Virus record (IMG/VR): IMGVR_UViG_3300024520_000307 | Location: 1-32,819 of that record | DNA length: 32,819 nucleotides | From: a virus | Direction: 5' to 3' (one strand) | In this document: in pieces, positions 24,204 through 31,428 of the stretch | Layout of the letters: each line of letters starts with the position of its first letter | How positions within the stretch are numbered: the stretch's first letter is position 1 | Notes under the pieces: generated by a model | What the model saw: only the letters and a program-made list of their open reading frames with translations | The model's database searches: none | What the model was told of the DNA's origin: nothing | Made by a program: the position numbers and the translations under genes

Positions 24204-26389
24204 TATTCGTTCTCCCCTGCACCTTTCTCACGCATGAACCTCATCTGTAACTGGTGAGATTCCTCGGACTGCTTGACCTCCTGCTGATGCTTCTCCTGAT
24301 CCTGCTGCAACTCCTGCTGGTGGGCAGCGGCATCCTCCTGACGATCCTGCTGCTTTAAGCCAGACTCGGATTGCTTGAGTTGTATGTCAGTCTGCTTCTC
24401 CTGCATCTCAAGCTGCTTCATCTGCATATCCATCTGCATCCCAACCTGTTTCATCTGGGCCTCAATCTGCTCAGGGCTGGGGCCCTCTTGCGGTGGCGGA
24501 GGAGGCGGCGGTTGAACCATGTACCTTGCGGGATCAAGGTCGTTGGCTTTGGACCAGTCCTCGATCAATGCGTTGTATGGGTCCATCATCCCCTGCATGG
24601 CAAACTGCTGAAGCGTTGGCATAGCAATCTGTGCGAACTCGTTAAGCTGACGTACCCGGTTGACCTTATTCGGCTTGCGGGCCGTGCCTGCCTCAATCCG
24701 GTAGTCATAGTCGCGGATCGTCTGCTCAAAATCCTGAGTCTTGATCTGCGTGTCCCAGATGTGGGCACCCATCTTGCCAAGCACCGGCTTTATCTCTTCG
24801 CCGGTCAGCATCCACTCGGCAGCCTCCATCTCCTTCATCGCAGCCTGACCGAGCCAGTCCTCTACCCGGCTCGACATGTCGTCCGGCCTGACGCTCACAT
24901 TGTTGCTGCGAACCTCGGCTTCCGTGGCACTTCTCATCTGTGTGGGCCCAGATAAGCCGTATACAAGCTCAGTCAGTCCAGTTCTCTTGTCGATCATGTC
25001 CAGCACCTGCCGGACCATGTTCCAAATTTCCACGTTGAACGACGGGGCATCGAGAAAAGAAACAACGTCTTTGACGCTACGACCGAATATCTCGCTGATC
25101 TCGATGTGCGTGTAGGGACCAAGACCAGACTTGATCTGGTCCTGAATCTCCGCACCGGCTGCCTTGGCTATGGCCACATACGTGGTGCTTGACGCTGCTA
25201 CCTTGTCTGCCAAGAAACTCATGCACCAGTTGACAAACCGCAGTTCCCCGATGGCTGGCTTGATCATGCTGATCGGCCAAACTTCCTTGGGCTTGTCATG
25301 GAAGTGAAGCCGGGAAAACGGCCAGCCGCCATCAGTCCAGAAGGGGATAGGCCACTGGGCTCTGGAGAATACAGTCTCGAAGTCCTCCTCCTCCAACGCC
25401 TCTGAGGGGAGGTTGAGCGGGAAGGGGATGTCCTCGGAGATAGCAAGGTAACAGAAGTCTCCTAGCTGGGCCCAGTCATACCCCTTCTTGGTTTCCCGGG
25501 AGTCGCTGTTCCTCAACCTGTCGCCAAAGCCAGCCTTGGAGTACACCTGCCAATACTCAAGCAGGTCAAACGTCTCGCCGAGCCTCTTCTCCTTGCTCGT
25601 CTTTTTCCGCCCCGCTGAATATGTGCCACCTTGGCTGTGCAGGGACTCAAGCGTTCCCGTGAGCTTTCCTTCCAGACCGAAGATCCGCTCCACCTGCCAC
25701 ACGGGGTGCACGACCTTGCGGGCTACCCATTGAATGTCTTCCCAGTATTCGGCGTCAGGATCAATTACCAGATCGTCTACCGATACAAAGTAGCTCTTGG
25801 GATACCGTGTCAGAGAACCCTTCGGCTGATACATCTCCGTCCACAATAAGCTCATGCCCTTGATGATCGCCTCGTTGATCCCAAGTCTGGCCTGCGTCTT
25901 CTTGTCCGCCTCAAACTGCAACCAGTTGAGATAGTGCTCCTTGAGGCTGGCGTGGCACCGACTCACCTCCTTCTCCGTCTTCTCCTCGTCCTCAAACATC
26001 TGCCAGTATTGGGCATGGGCTGGCTGGCTGGGATCAAGCCCGATGGCCTCAGGAGTGATCGTGGGACTCATTCGGGGACTGACCTGAATTCGAGGGTTCC
26101 GGTGATACAGCACCGGGCCAAATAGGGCCACAGCCTCAAACACACGATTGACAGTCATCCGAAAAGTGGGGAGGGCCCCCTGTGCTTCCTTGTCCAGAAA
26201 GCCCCCCGGGGACTTCGCGTAAGCCCCTTTCCACATCCAGTCATGAGAGCCGTCAAAAAACTTCATCGCCTCCTCGGCATACTTGCCGAAGCGGTCATGC
26301 TTCTGTTTCTTGGCGTCCTTGATCTTCTGCATCCACTGAGCGCATATCGCGTTCATTGGGTGCGTTCCATCATTAAGATTGAGCGGCAT
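24203..26389 (-). CDS. Portal protein
   Basis: A 728-residue portal of podovirus length. Portal proteins form the dodecameric ring through which DNA enters the head and to which the tail joins. The fold signature is visible as a helical N-terminus, a central alpha/beta clip and wing with F-G-P-V-L-Y-H-R-N-P-R (about 90-100), D-D-L-V-I-D-P-D-A-E-Y-W-E-D (about 205) and a long helical crown. The last 95 residues (about 635-728) are Gln/Met/Glu heptads, a predicted coiled coil, longer than in many portals. It lies two genes after the large terminase, as in most tailed phages. The start directly abuts the previous stop, with AAGGAGAG about 4 bases upstream of the ATG. Confidence 0.9.
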   Translation of the reverse strand: MPLNLNDGTHPMNAICAQWMQKIKDAKKQKHDRFGKYAEEAMKFFDGSHDWMWKGAYAKSPGGFLDKEAQGALPTFRMTVNRVFEAVALFGPVLYHRNPRIQVSPRMSPTITPEAIGLDPSQPAHAQYWQMFEDEEKTEKEVSRCHASLKEHYLNWLQFEADKKTQARLGINEAIIKGMSLLWTEMYQPKGSLTRYPKSYFVSVDDLVIDPDAEYWEDIQWVARKVVHPVWQVERIFGLEGKLTGTLESLHSQGGTYSAGRKKTSKEKRLGETFDLLEYWQVYSKAGFGDRLRNSDSRETKKGYDWAQLGDFCYLAISEDIPFPLNLPSEALEEEDFETVFSRAQWPIPFWTDGGWPFSRLHFHDKPKEVWPISMIKPAIGELRFVNWCMSFLADKVAASSTTYVAIAKAAGAEIQDQIKSGLGPYTHIEISEIFGRSVKDVVSFLDAPSFNVEIWNMVRQVLDMIDKRTGLTELVYGLSGPTQMRSATEAEVRSNNVSVRPDDMSSRVEDWLGQAAMKEMEAAEWMLTGEEIKPVLGKMGAHIWDTQIKTQDFEQTIRDYDYRIEAGTARKPNKVNRVRQLNEFAQIAMPTLQQFAMQGMMDPYNALIEDWSKANDLDPARYMVQPPPPPPPQEGPSPEQIEAQMKQVGMQMDMQMKQLEMQEKQTDIQLKQSESGLKQQDRQEDAAAHQQELQQDQEKHQQEVKQSEESHQLQMRFMREKGAGENE

Positions 26390-26848
26390 TTAGCTCTCCT
26401 TAGACTGGATGGCTTCTTCCAGCCACCCGCGTTTGGGATTGCCCTTGAACTTAATGCCAAGCTCAATCGCCTTGTCTCTCAGGGTACGATAGGAGCCAAG
26501 GCCCTTCTTGTCGTCCATCACATCCTCAATCCGTGCCAGACGATTCTTCAGGTCCTCTCTCTCCTCCACTTCCCTCTTGTGGTGGTCAGTATAGTCCCAC
26601 GCGCCGTTTTCACGGTGGTCGGAATTGATTTTCAGCTTCGGATCTCCCAAGTGCCTGACAGCATCATAGATCGCGCCGTCAGCCGTCCTGAGCATTAGGT
26701 TCCTGCCAGAGCGAGAGATGCGGATAACAAAACCCATTCTGGGAACGGAGTTGTCCCGCCTTCCATTGGGGAAAAAGGCCACCGGCGTCCCCTCGCTGAT
26801 TATCGGCATTTCAAAGTCCATTTCCAGTAACTCCGTAACGCTCTCCAT
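26390..26848 (-). CDS. Small protein with SH3-like N-terminus and HeH/SAP-like C-terminus
   Basis: A 152-residue protein. Residues about 16-66 alternate strands (T-P-V-A-F-F-P-N-G, G-F-V-I-R-I-S-R, L-M-L-R-T-A-D-G-A-I-Y) as in small barrel domains. Residues 90-115 form a charged helix. The C-terminus L-R-D-K-A-I-E-L-G-I-K-F (123-134), followed by W-L-E-E-A-I, resembles a HeH/SAP or Rho-N-like helix-extended-helix that binds nucleic acid. It sits between large terminase and portal, so a packaging accessory that touches DNA is plausible but not proven. The ribosome site GGGAGA lies in the end of the terminase gene. Confidence 0.65.
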   Translation of the reverse strand: MESVTELLEMDFEMPIISEGTPVAFFPNGRRDNSVPRMGFVIRISRSGRNLMLRTADGAIYDAVRHLGDPKLKINSDHRENGAWDYTDHHKREVEEREDLKNRLARIEDVMDDKKGLGSYRTLRDKAIELGIKFKGNPKRGWLEEAIQSKES

Positions 26849-26850
26849 AA

Positions 26851-28599
26851 CTATTCTCCCGTAGGCCCAAGGTTGATATAAGTCGAGGCTGGCCCTCCAC
26901 CTCTCATTACTGTGTTCATCCGGCTTTGAGATGCTCGCCGCTTCCGCTCTCCCAGTATCATCGCCACTCGGCTCTTGTTGACGACGTTCGATTTTGGCTT
27001 CACGTATTTTAGCCCATGAGCCACAGCATATTCTAGCGTTTCTATCGCGTGACAGTTAGACCTGCGATTGCCCTCGTCCTGTATGTATCCATTGACGACC
27101 TTCTTCTTGAACCGGGAAAACTCCCGGCACAGGTTGGGGCACTTCTCTGTCACGACCAGCATCTTTGGAGAACCATCAGACTGGATGGACAACCACTCCC
27201 TCATCTTGATCTCACGGCCTGACACATCATCGCTGCCGGGTATGAAGTTGTGACCCGTCTCAACACTGTACACCCGCCTCTTCTCCAACTCTGATGAGTA
27301 TTGCCTGCGGGGGAGCAGGCCACTTCCAATGTCCCTTAATCGGCCACCGTGAGCATCAATAATAAACGACTGGAATGACTGGCCATTGGCCTTTACTCCC
27401 ACGTACTCACCAAACTTCGTGGCGGTGCACTGCTGAATGTACAGCTCGTCATACACCACCGTCTGGGACCCAATGTGCGGCGGGGGCACGGCATGGAATG
27501 TTACCGCGCACACAGCGTGCCCGGGATCTACCACCATGTAACGGCACCAGTCGAGGGGAGGGACACCCTTGTTCTCAGTGATGATTTTCTGAACCTGCGT
27601 CCGTGGCTGCGACTGTCGGATTGCCCCATGAAGATCCTTGGAAAATGTGGGATACATCAGGATGCTGTCTGTAACCATCTCGCCGAGGGCACGCTTGCGA
27701 TATTCATCCTCGCCTCGCTTCCGCCACCGCTTGATGTTCTCCTGCTTGACCTGCTCAGGCATAAACGGGTTGTCGAATATCGTCGCCCTGATTACTACCG
27801 TACTGGGATGCTCGTCCTTGATCTCATCCTCTGCCCGCTCAGAGAGATTTATCAGGGCGTCATTCTTTGAGTGCGGCAGGGCAGACCAGCGGATCTTGCC
27901 ATCACGCATCGAAAGCCGGGCGATCATCTCGTCATACCACTCAGGTCGCTCCAGATCCTCGTCGATGTGCACAAGGTCTGCCTGAAACCCTTGTGTCGGT
28001 TCACCCTTGCTACCCATCGCATAGATTACCCAGCCGTTGTGAAGCTCACATATCTCAAAAACATGCTGGGCTCTCTTCTTCCAAGCAAAGTTCTTGATGT
28101 ACCTCGGGGGAATCAGTGGGGGTGCTGGCTTGGTCTCGTCCTGACGGGCCCAATCATCCTTCTCCCATGGATGCCACGCCCGCCACTCGTTGGTTACGGC
28201 ATCCTTGATAATCTTGAATGCCCCGGCCCGGAACAGGTACTTGTGAATCACCCTGCCGATATGGCCCTCGTCCATTCCAAGACAGACCATTACCCCGTTC
28301 TCCTCCGGGTACTTGCCGTGCGGATCTTGTCCGGTGGCTGCCCGGGCATCCTCCACAAAAGCCGCGAGACTTTTGCCGACTTGATTCCCGGCCTGAAGAA
28401 GAACCTCCTTCGCCTTGCTGGAATGAAACCGCTCCTGAAAGGGCAGGGGTTCATACAGGCGCAAAGCCTCCAGTCGGCGACGGGATCTCTCTGCGTAGAG
28501 ACGCCGCATCTCCTTCTTCTGCTGCTCTGTTACACCACCTTGGTATGCGACCTCAGGTATCTGAATCGCTTCCTGCGGTGGCTTCTTCTTCTTTGCCAT
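26851..28599 (-). CDS. terL: Terminase large subunit (ATPase-nuclease)
   Basis: A 582-residue packaging motor protein. The ATPase half has a Walker A, A-G-N-Q-V-G-K-S (70-77), and a Walker B, L-V-H-I-D-E (209-214), with D213 and the catalytic E214. The nuclease half shows Y-M-V-V-D358-P-G-H, V-V-Y-D-E385 and I-I-D415-A-H, which fit the RNase-H-like metal-binding acids. The third acid is likely near the C-terminal I-E-T-L-E-Y (about 535), where other terminases have theirs. The protein cuts concatemers and pumps DNA into the prohead at the expense of ATP. The overlap of 47 bases with the upstream gene and the Lys-rich M-A-K-K-K-K start support co-translation. A weak GGAA site lies 6 bases before the ATG. 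Confidence 0.93.
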   Translation of the reverse strand: MAKKKKPPQEAIQIPEVAYQGGVTEQQKKEMRRLYAERSRRRLEALRLYEPLPFQERFHSSKAKEVLLQAGNQVGKSLAAFVEDARAATGQDPHGKYPEENGVMVCLGMDEGHIGRVIHKYLFRAGAFKIIKDAVTNEWRAWHPWEKDDWARQDETKPAPPLIPPRYIKNFAWKKRAQHVFEICELHNGWVIYAMGSKGEPTQGFQADLVHIDEDLERPEWYDEMIARLSMRDGKIRWSALPHSKNDALINLSERAEDEIKDEHPSTVVIRATIFDNPFMPEQVKQENIKRWRKRGEDEYRKRALGEMVTDSILMYPTFSKDLHGAIRQSQPRTQVQKIITENKGVPPLDWCRYMVVDPGHAVCAVTFHAVPPPHIGSQTVVYDELYIQQCTATKFGEYVGVKANGQSFQSFIIDAHGGRLRDIGSGLLPRRQYSSELEKRRVYSVETGHNFIPGSDDVSGREIKMREWLSIQSDGSPKMLVVTEKCPNLCREFSRFKKKVVNGYIQDEGNRRSNCHAIETLEYAVAHGLKYVKPKSNVVNKSRVAMILGERKRRASQSRMNTVMRGGGPASTYINLGPTGE

Positions 28600-29098
28600 G
28601 GGATTCCAAACGTCTAGGGGTCAGGAGGATCAGCTTGCGGGCTGTCTCCTCAATTTCCCGATCCAAGTCTTCGTCCGTGATCTCTTCTAGGCTCTTCTGG
28701 GCTGCTCCGGATTCACTCACCTTTACGTTGAGTCTGAGGATAGTGTCGAGCATCCTCTGACGAGTGGAAGATCCTAAAGAGGTTGACAGGAAATTGGCCA
28801 TGAAGTGCTGTGCAAACCCTCCGGGGCCCCCAAACACTTCGATCAACCTCTGGAAGGTCTCCGCCATGTGGGGAATGTCACTGCCACCCTTGGTCAGGTT
28901 GCCCAGTAGGGTAATGCCCTCCTTCTCTAGGGCCATGATCCGGGCATCAATCAGTTCATTCTCCTTCTCCTTCTTGTCCTCAATACGGCACATCTTGCAC
29001 ACCTTCCGGTAGCCGTCCGGCTGGTGGCCGTCCTTGTGCCAATACTCTTCGCCCAGCGGGTATGTGACCCCGCAATTATTGCACTGCTTCTCGTTCAT
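28553..29098 (-). CDS. Zinc-ribbon protein, candidate small terminase subunit
   Basis: A 181-residue protein. I chose the ATG at 29098, with AAGAAG about 7 bases upstream, over one at 29128, which has no site and adds only a polar decapeptide. The N-terminus has C6-x2-C9 and C34-x2-C37, a four-cysteine zinc site. Residues 37-55 are a charged helix, and the remainder is helical with a strongly acidic tail (E-E-I-T-D-E-D-L-D-R-E-I-E-E). It lies directly before the large terminase and overlaps it, where small subunits usually sit, and both DNA binding and an acidic C-terminus fit one. I recognised no TerS helix-turn-helix, so it could instead be another DNA-binding helper. Confidence 0.65.
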   Translation of the reverse strand: MNEKQCNNCGVTYPLGEEYWHKDGHQPDGYRKVCKMCRIEDKKEKENELIDARIMALEKEGITLLGNLTKGGSDIPHMAETFQRLIEVFGGPGGFAQHFMANFLSTSLGSSTRQRMLDTILRLNVKVSESGAAQKSLEEITDEDLDREIEETARKLILLTPRRLESHGKEEEATAGSDSDT

Positions 29099-29540
29099 GC
29101 TGCTTCTTGTTAAATGGGATGAATTCATTGATAGGAAGATGCACCACCGGCTCCATGTCCTGCCAGTCGCCTCTGTCTTTTCTTCCGCCCCACCGCACCT
29201 CGATAAGTTCCCGCGCCTCAGGGAAGACAGGGAACCAGAGATCAGTATCAGTGAACCTCACGGCCAGATTGCACCGCAGGCTTGGGGCTGACTGCTGGAG
29301 GCTCAGTAGTGCCTCCCACTTACCCAAAGACAGGATCAGGGTCTTGTATTTCGTGGATTGGACGCCCCGGCATTTCAGCTCAGTAAACCCAACCACCTTG
29401 CCATTCTGAGTAACGGCGTAATCCACCCGGTAGGAGATGGGGAGCTTGTTCAGGATCTTCCCTGTCCAATGCTCAATGTCCCGGCGAAACCCATCTTCCC
29501 GGGTCCAAGATGCCTCGTCTTCGTATATCGGTCGTGCCAT
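29076..29540 (-). CDS. PD-(D/E)XK nuclease-like protein
   Basis: A 154-residue protein. Residues 37-60 (Y-R-V-D40-Y-A-V ... G-F-T-E54-L-K56-C-R) give D-x13-E-x-K on two strands of the restriction-endonuclease fold, with a following helix at about 73-85 (G-K-W-E-A-L-L-S-L). D40, E54 and K56 would form the metal-dependent active site. Possible jobs are trimming DNA near packaging, degrading host DNA or serving a defence role; its location upstream of the terminases favours packaging. GGAGG lies 7 bases before the ATG, a strong site, which suits a gene starting a new segment after the terminator. It overlaps the next gene by 23 bases at the preferred start. Confidence 0.62.
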   Translation of the reverse strand: MARPIYEDEASWTREDGFRRDIEHWTGKILNKLPISYRVDYAVTQNGKVVGFTELKCRGVQSTKYKTLILSLGKWEALLSLQQSAPSLRCNLAVRFTDTDLWFPVFPEARELIEVRWGGRKDRGDWQDMEPVVHLPINEFIPFNKKQHEREAVQ

Positions 29541-29573
29541 TGCTTTCCTCCATGTGGCTCATTCAATCCATTA

Positions 29574-29613
29574 AAAAACGCTGCCGGGTTCCCCGAAAGG
29601 AAGCCCGGCAGCG
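29574..29613 (-). terminator. Intrinsic (Rho-independent) terminator after the head genes
   Basis: Read on the minus strand, a 10-bp perfect GC-rich stem (CGCTGCCGGG paired with CCCGGCAGCG) extends past one bulged C by TTCC/GGAA around a short loop and is followed directly by six T. It lies after the decoration gene, so it would end or reduce transcription from the scaffold-capsid-decoration genes and set the higher level of capsid transcripts over the terminase and portal genes beyond it. Confidence 0.88.
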
Positions 29614-29635
29614 CACCCAAGATCCCGTGTTGCAT

Positions 29636-29647
29636 GGCTGCGCAGCC
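29636..29647. repeat. 12-bp perfect palindrome before the terminator
   Basis: GGCTGCGCAGCC reads the same on both strands, lies between the decoration stop and the terminator, and has no T run. It could be a minor hairpin that protects the transcript's 3' end or a dimeric protein's site; chance is possible. Confidence 0.4.
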
Positions 29648-29659
29648 GGGTGTCCGGTC

Positions 29660-30232
29660 TTAGTAAGGGACGTGCAGGTGAACTAAACCTGCGTTATTGT
29701 CACTTATCGCATCGACCGCAACGCCCATGATGTTGCCGATGTGAGCAGCCGTGGCAGCCATGAGATGGCCGTCAGTGCCTGCATCTGCAACAACCGGGGC
29801 ACCCACAGCGATGCCACCTTCAGCATAAATTGGCACAACCCCGCCGATAATCAACCAAAAAAGGTCGTCATCTGCGACAGTGGTTGTCCCAAGCTCAGGA
29901 TCACCAACACCAGCCCAGTCGCCTTCAGTAATGCTTGCACCTGCGCAAGCACCGGCAGCCACTCGTCCAGTAGAGGAATCCACATCAAAGCTAAGAGCTA
30001 GACCATAAGTAGCAGCAGCTACGGTTAAGGCCGAGCCTTTGGTGTTACGACAGCATACGGCCCGAAGCGATTGGCCACTGCGGCGGCTTTTGCCGCCACG
30101 GAGGGTGGGCGTGCGATCAACGTCGGGGAATTCAAAGACAGCACCACACCAATGGGTATTGGTCAGGTTGCCGTCGCTGTCAGTCCCCGAGAGCGTTTCG
30201 CCCAAGTCAAAAGGAGGATCAACGTACTTCAT
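29660..30232 (-). CDS. Capsid decoration / head-stabilising protein (predicted)
   Basis: A 190-residue beta-rich protein with many Gly, Ala and Thr, directly after the major capsid gene. The pattern (L-S-F-D-V-D-S-S-T-G-R-V-A-A, then L-F-W-L-I-I-G-G-V-V-P-I, then A-P-V-V-A-D-A-G-T-D-G-H-L) resembles DUF2190-type and similar head decoration proteins that sit on capsid three-fold axes. It has no signal peptide or catalytic motif. AAAGGA lies about 8 bases before the ATG. The gene is followed by a strong terminator. Its role is inferred from context. Confidence 0.72.
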   Translation of the reverse strand: MKYVDPPFDLGETLSGTDSDGNLTNTHWCGAVFEFPDVDRTPTLRGGKSRRSGQSLRAVCCRNTKGSALTVAAATYGLALSFDVDSSTGRVAAGACAGASITEGDWAGVGDPELGTTTVADDDLFWLIIGGVVPIYAEGGIAVGAPVVADAGTDGHLMAATAAHIGNIMGVAVDAISDNNAGLVHLHVPY

Positions 30233-30257
30233 TTTCTTTTCCTTTCAAGAAAAGGGA

Positions 30258-31406
30258 CTATGCAAGCGCTTGCAACTTGAAGAAGTTCCTCGGTGAGGAG
30301 AACTTCATGTTGGAGAGCGTGCTAACAACGGCATTGAACGACTGCGAGTGGATGTCGTACTCAGGACCTTCACTGCGGAGCAGGGAATCGTCCATCGACT
30401 TCAGCTCGATGTTGTCGTAGTTCAAACCATAACCAACGCCACTGGCAATAGCGGCTTCCCAGCTCACTTCCACACCGTCGAAGTTCAAGACGTTCTTGAA
30501 ACCGAGGGCACGGAGATTGTGCTCACTGGAAATCTGAATGCGCTCATTGTCATCAAGCAGGTTCAACAGATCCGTGTAAAGGTCACGAGCCAACAGGATG
30601 TTGGTAATCTGACCATTCTTGGAAGTGTTTCGCTGCGAGTTGATGATCGCGTAACGCATCGCTTCGTCGCCCTGCTTCGCCCATGTGTCAGCAGAACCAC
30701 CGAACTTGCTGGTCGTGTAGTTGACCACAAGCGGGAGCCAGAAATCAAATTCTGAATCCGCAATGCCGTCAGGCCACACCAAACCAGATTCCTCGTCACC
30801 ACCGTAGTAGCCCGGCGTTGTCAGCAGGCCAGCGTAGGTAACGCTTTCCGGATAACCGACGTAATCAGCGGCATTGGCTGTACGACCGGAGTTTGCACCA
30901 GAGGTGTCAGTCGTATCGAACGTCTTGCTGATGGTGCCGAACAAGGACTCCAGCCCGTGCCACGATTGCTCGTTGCCACTGGCTGCGCCATTGACGTAAT
31001 ACTCACCGCCGAGGCCCTCAGTGATGCTCGTCTCAAGACGCTCGACAAAGTTGTCGAATACCTTGATGACGCCCTCTGGGCCACGGTTCGAGCGGAACTC
31101 ACGGTAGTACATGGTGTCCGCGACTTGGTAGCCACGATACTCCAGATTCGCCGTCTTCCACAGATTCCGTCGTGAAAAGTTGCGTGCAGTTTCCCCAGTG
31201 TTACCCTCGATCTTGTGCAAACGATACTGCACGGGCCAATCGAAGCCTTCACCACTATTGTTGTAGTTCACTCGACCGGCAGCTTCGAGCAAGGCACCCA
31301 TCTGGAAATTGCGGAGCATAGACTCCTCAACTTCTCGAATGTGCTTTGCAAGAGTAGTTGCACTGGTACGGGCAAATGCTACAGGATTAAAACCTTTGTA
31401 GGCCAT
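30258..31406 (-). CDS. Major capsid protein (HK97 fold, podovirus type)
   Basis: A 382-residue protein between a scaffold gene and a decoration gene. It begins with a helix (A-R-T-S-A-T-T-L-A-K-H-I-R-E-V-E) and then shows W-P-V-Q-Y-R, F-S-R-R-N-L-W-K-T-A-N-L-E-Y-R-G-Y and F-R-S-N-R-G-P-E-G-V-I-K-V, which match the N-arm, E-loop region and spine helix of P22/HK97-like coats as I remember them. The length fits a gene 5-like coat. There is no inserted domain. GAGGGG about 8 bases upstream of the ATG is a good site, expected for a very highly translated gene. Confidence 0.88.
   Translation of the reverse strand: MAYKGFNPVAFARTSATTLAKHIREVEESMLRNFQMGALLEAAGRVNYNNSGEGFDWPVQYRLHKIEGNTGETARNFSRRNLWKTANLEYRGYQVADTMYYREFRSNRGPEGVIKVFDNFVERLETSITEGLGGEYYVNGAASGNEQSWHGLESLFGTISKTFDTTDTSGANSGRTANAADYVGYPESVTYAGLLTTPGYYGGDEESGLVWPDGIADSEFDFWLPLVVNYTTSKFGGSADTWAKQGDEAMRYAIINSQRNTSKNGQITNILLARDLYTDLLNLLDDNERIQISSEHNLRALGFKNVLNFDGVEVSWEAAIASGVGYGLNYDNIELKSMDDSLLRSEGPEYDIHSQSFNAVVSTLSNMKFSSPRNFFKLQALA
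30261..30274. repeat. 14-bp perfect palindrome at the capsid gene's 3' end
   Basis: TGCAAGCGCTTGCA covers the last codons of the capsid gene (L-Q-A-L-A). It could form a weak hairpin on the mRNA, lower decoration output relative to capsid protein, or be codon chance. Confidence 0.35.
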
Positions 31407-31428
31407 TTCTGTACCCCTCTTCTAAGGA

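Noticed and set aside
27871-28617. A 248-residue plus-strand open frame opposite the large terminase
   Set aside because: It covers the Walker A and Walker B region of a clear terminase on the other strand and shows only leucine-rich antisense composition.
29541-29573. Promoter for the nuclease-terminase genes after the terminator
   Set aside because: No -35/-10 pair with reasonable spacing is visible in this short A/T-containing stretch.
29450-29635. A 61-residue minus-strand frame through the terminator
   Set aside because: It would read across the terminator hairpin and into the nuclease-like gene in another frame; no ribosome site.
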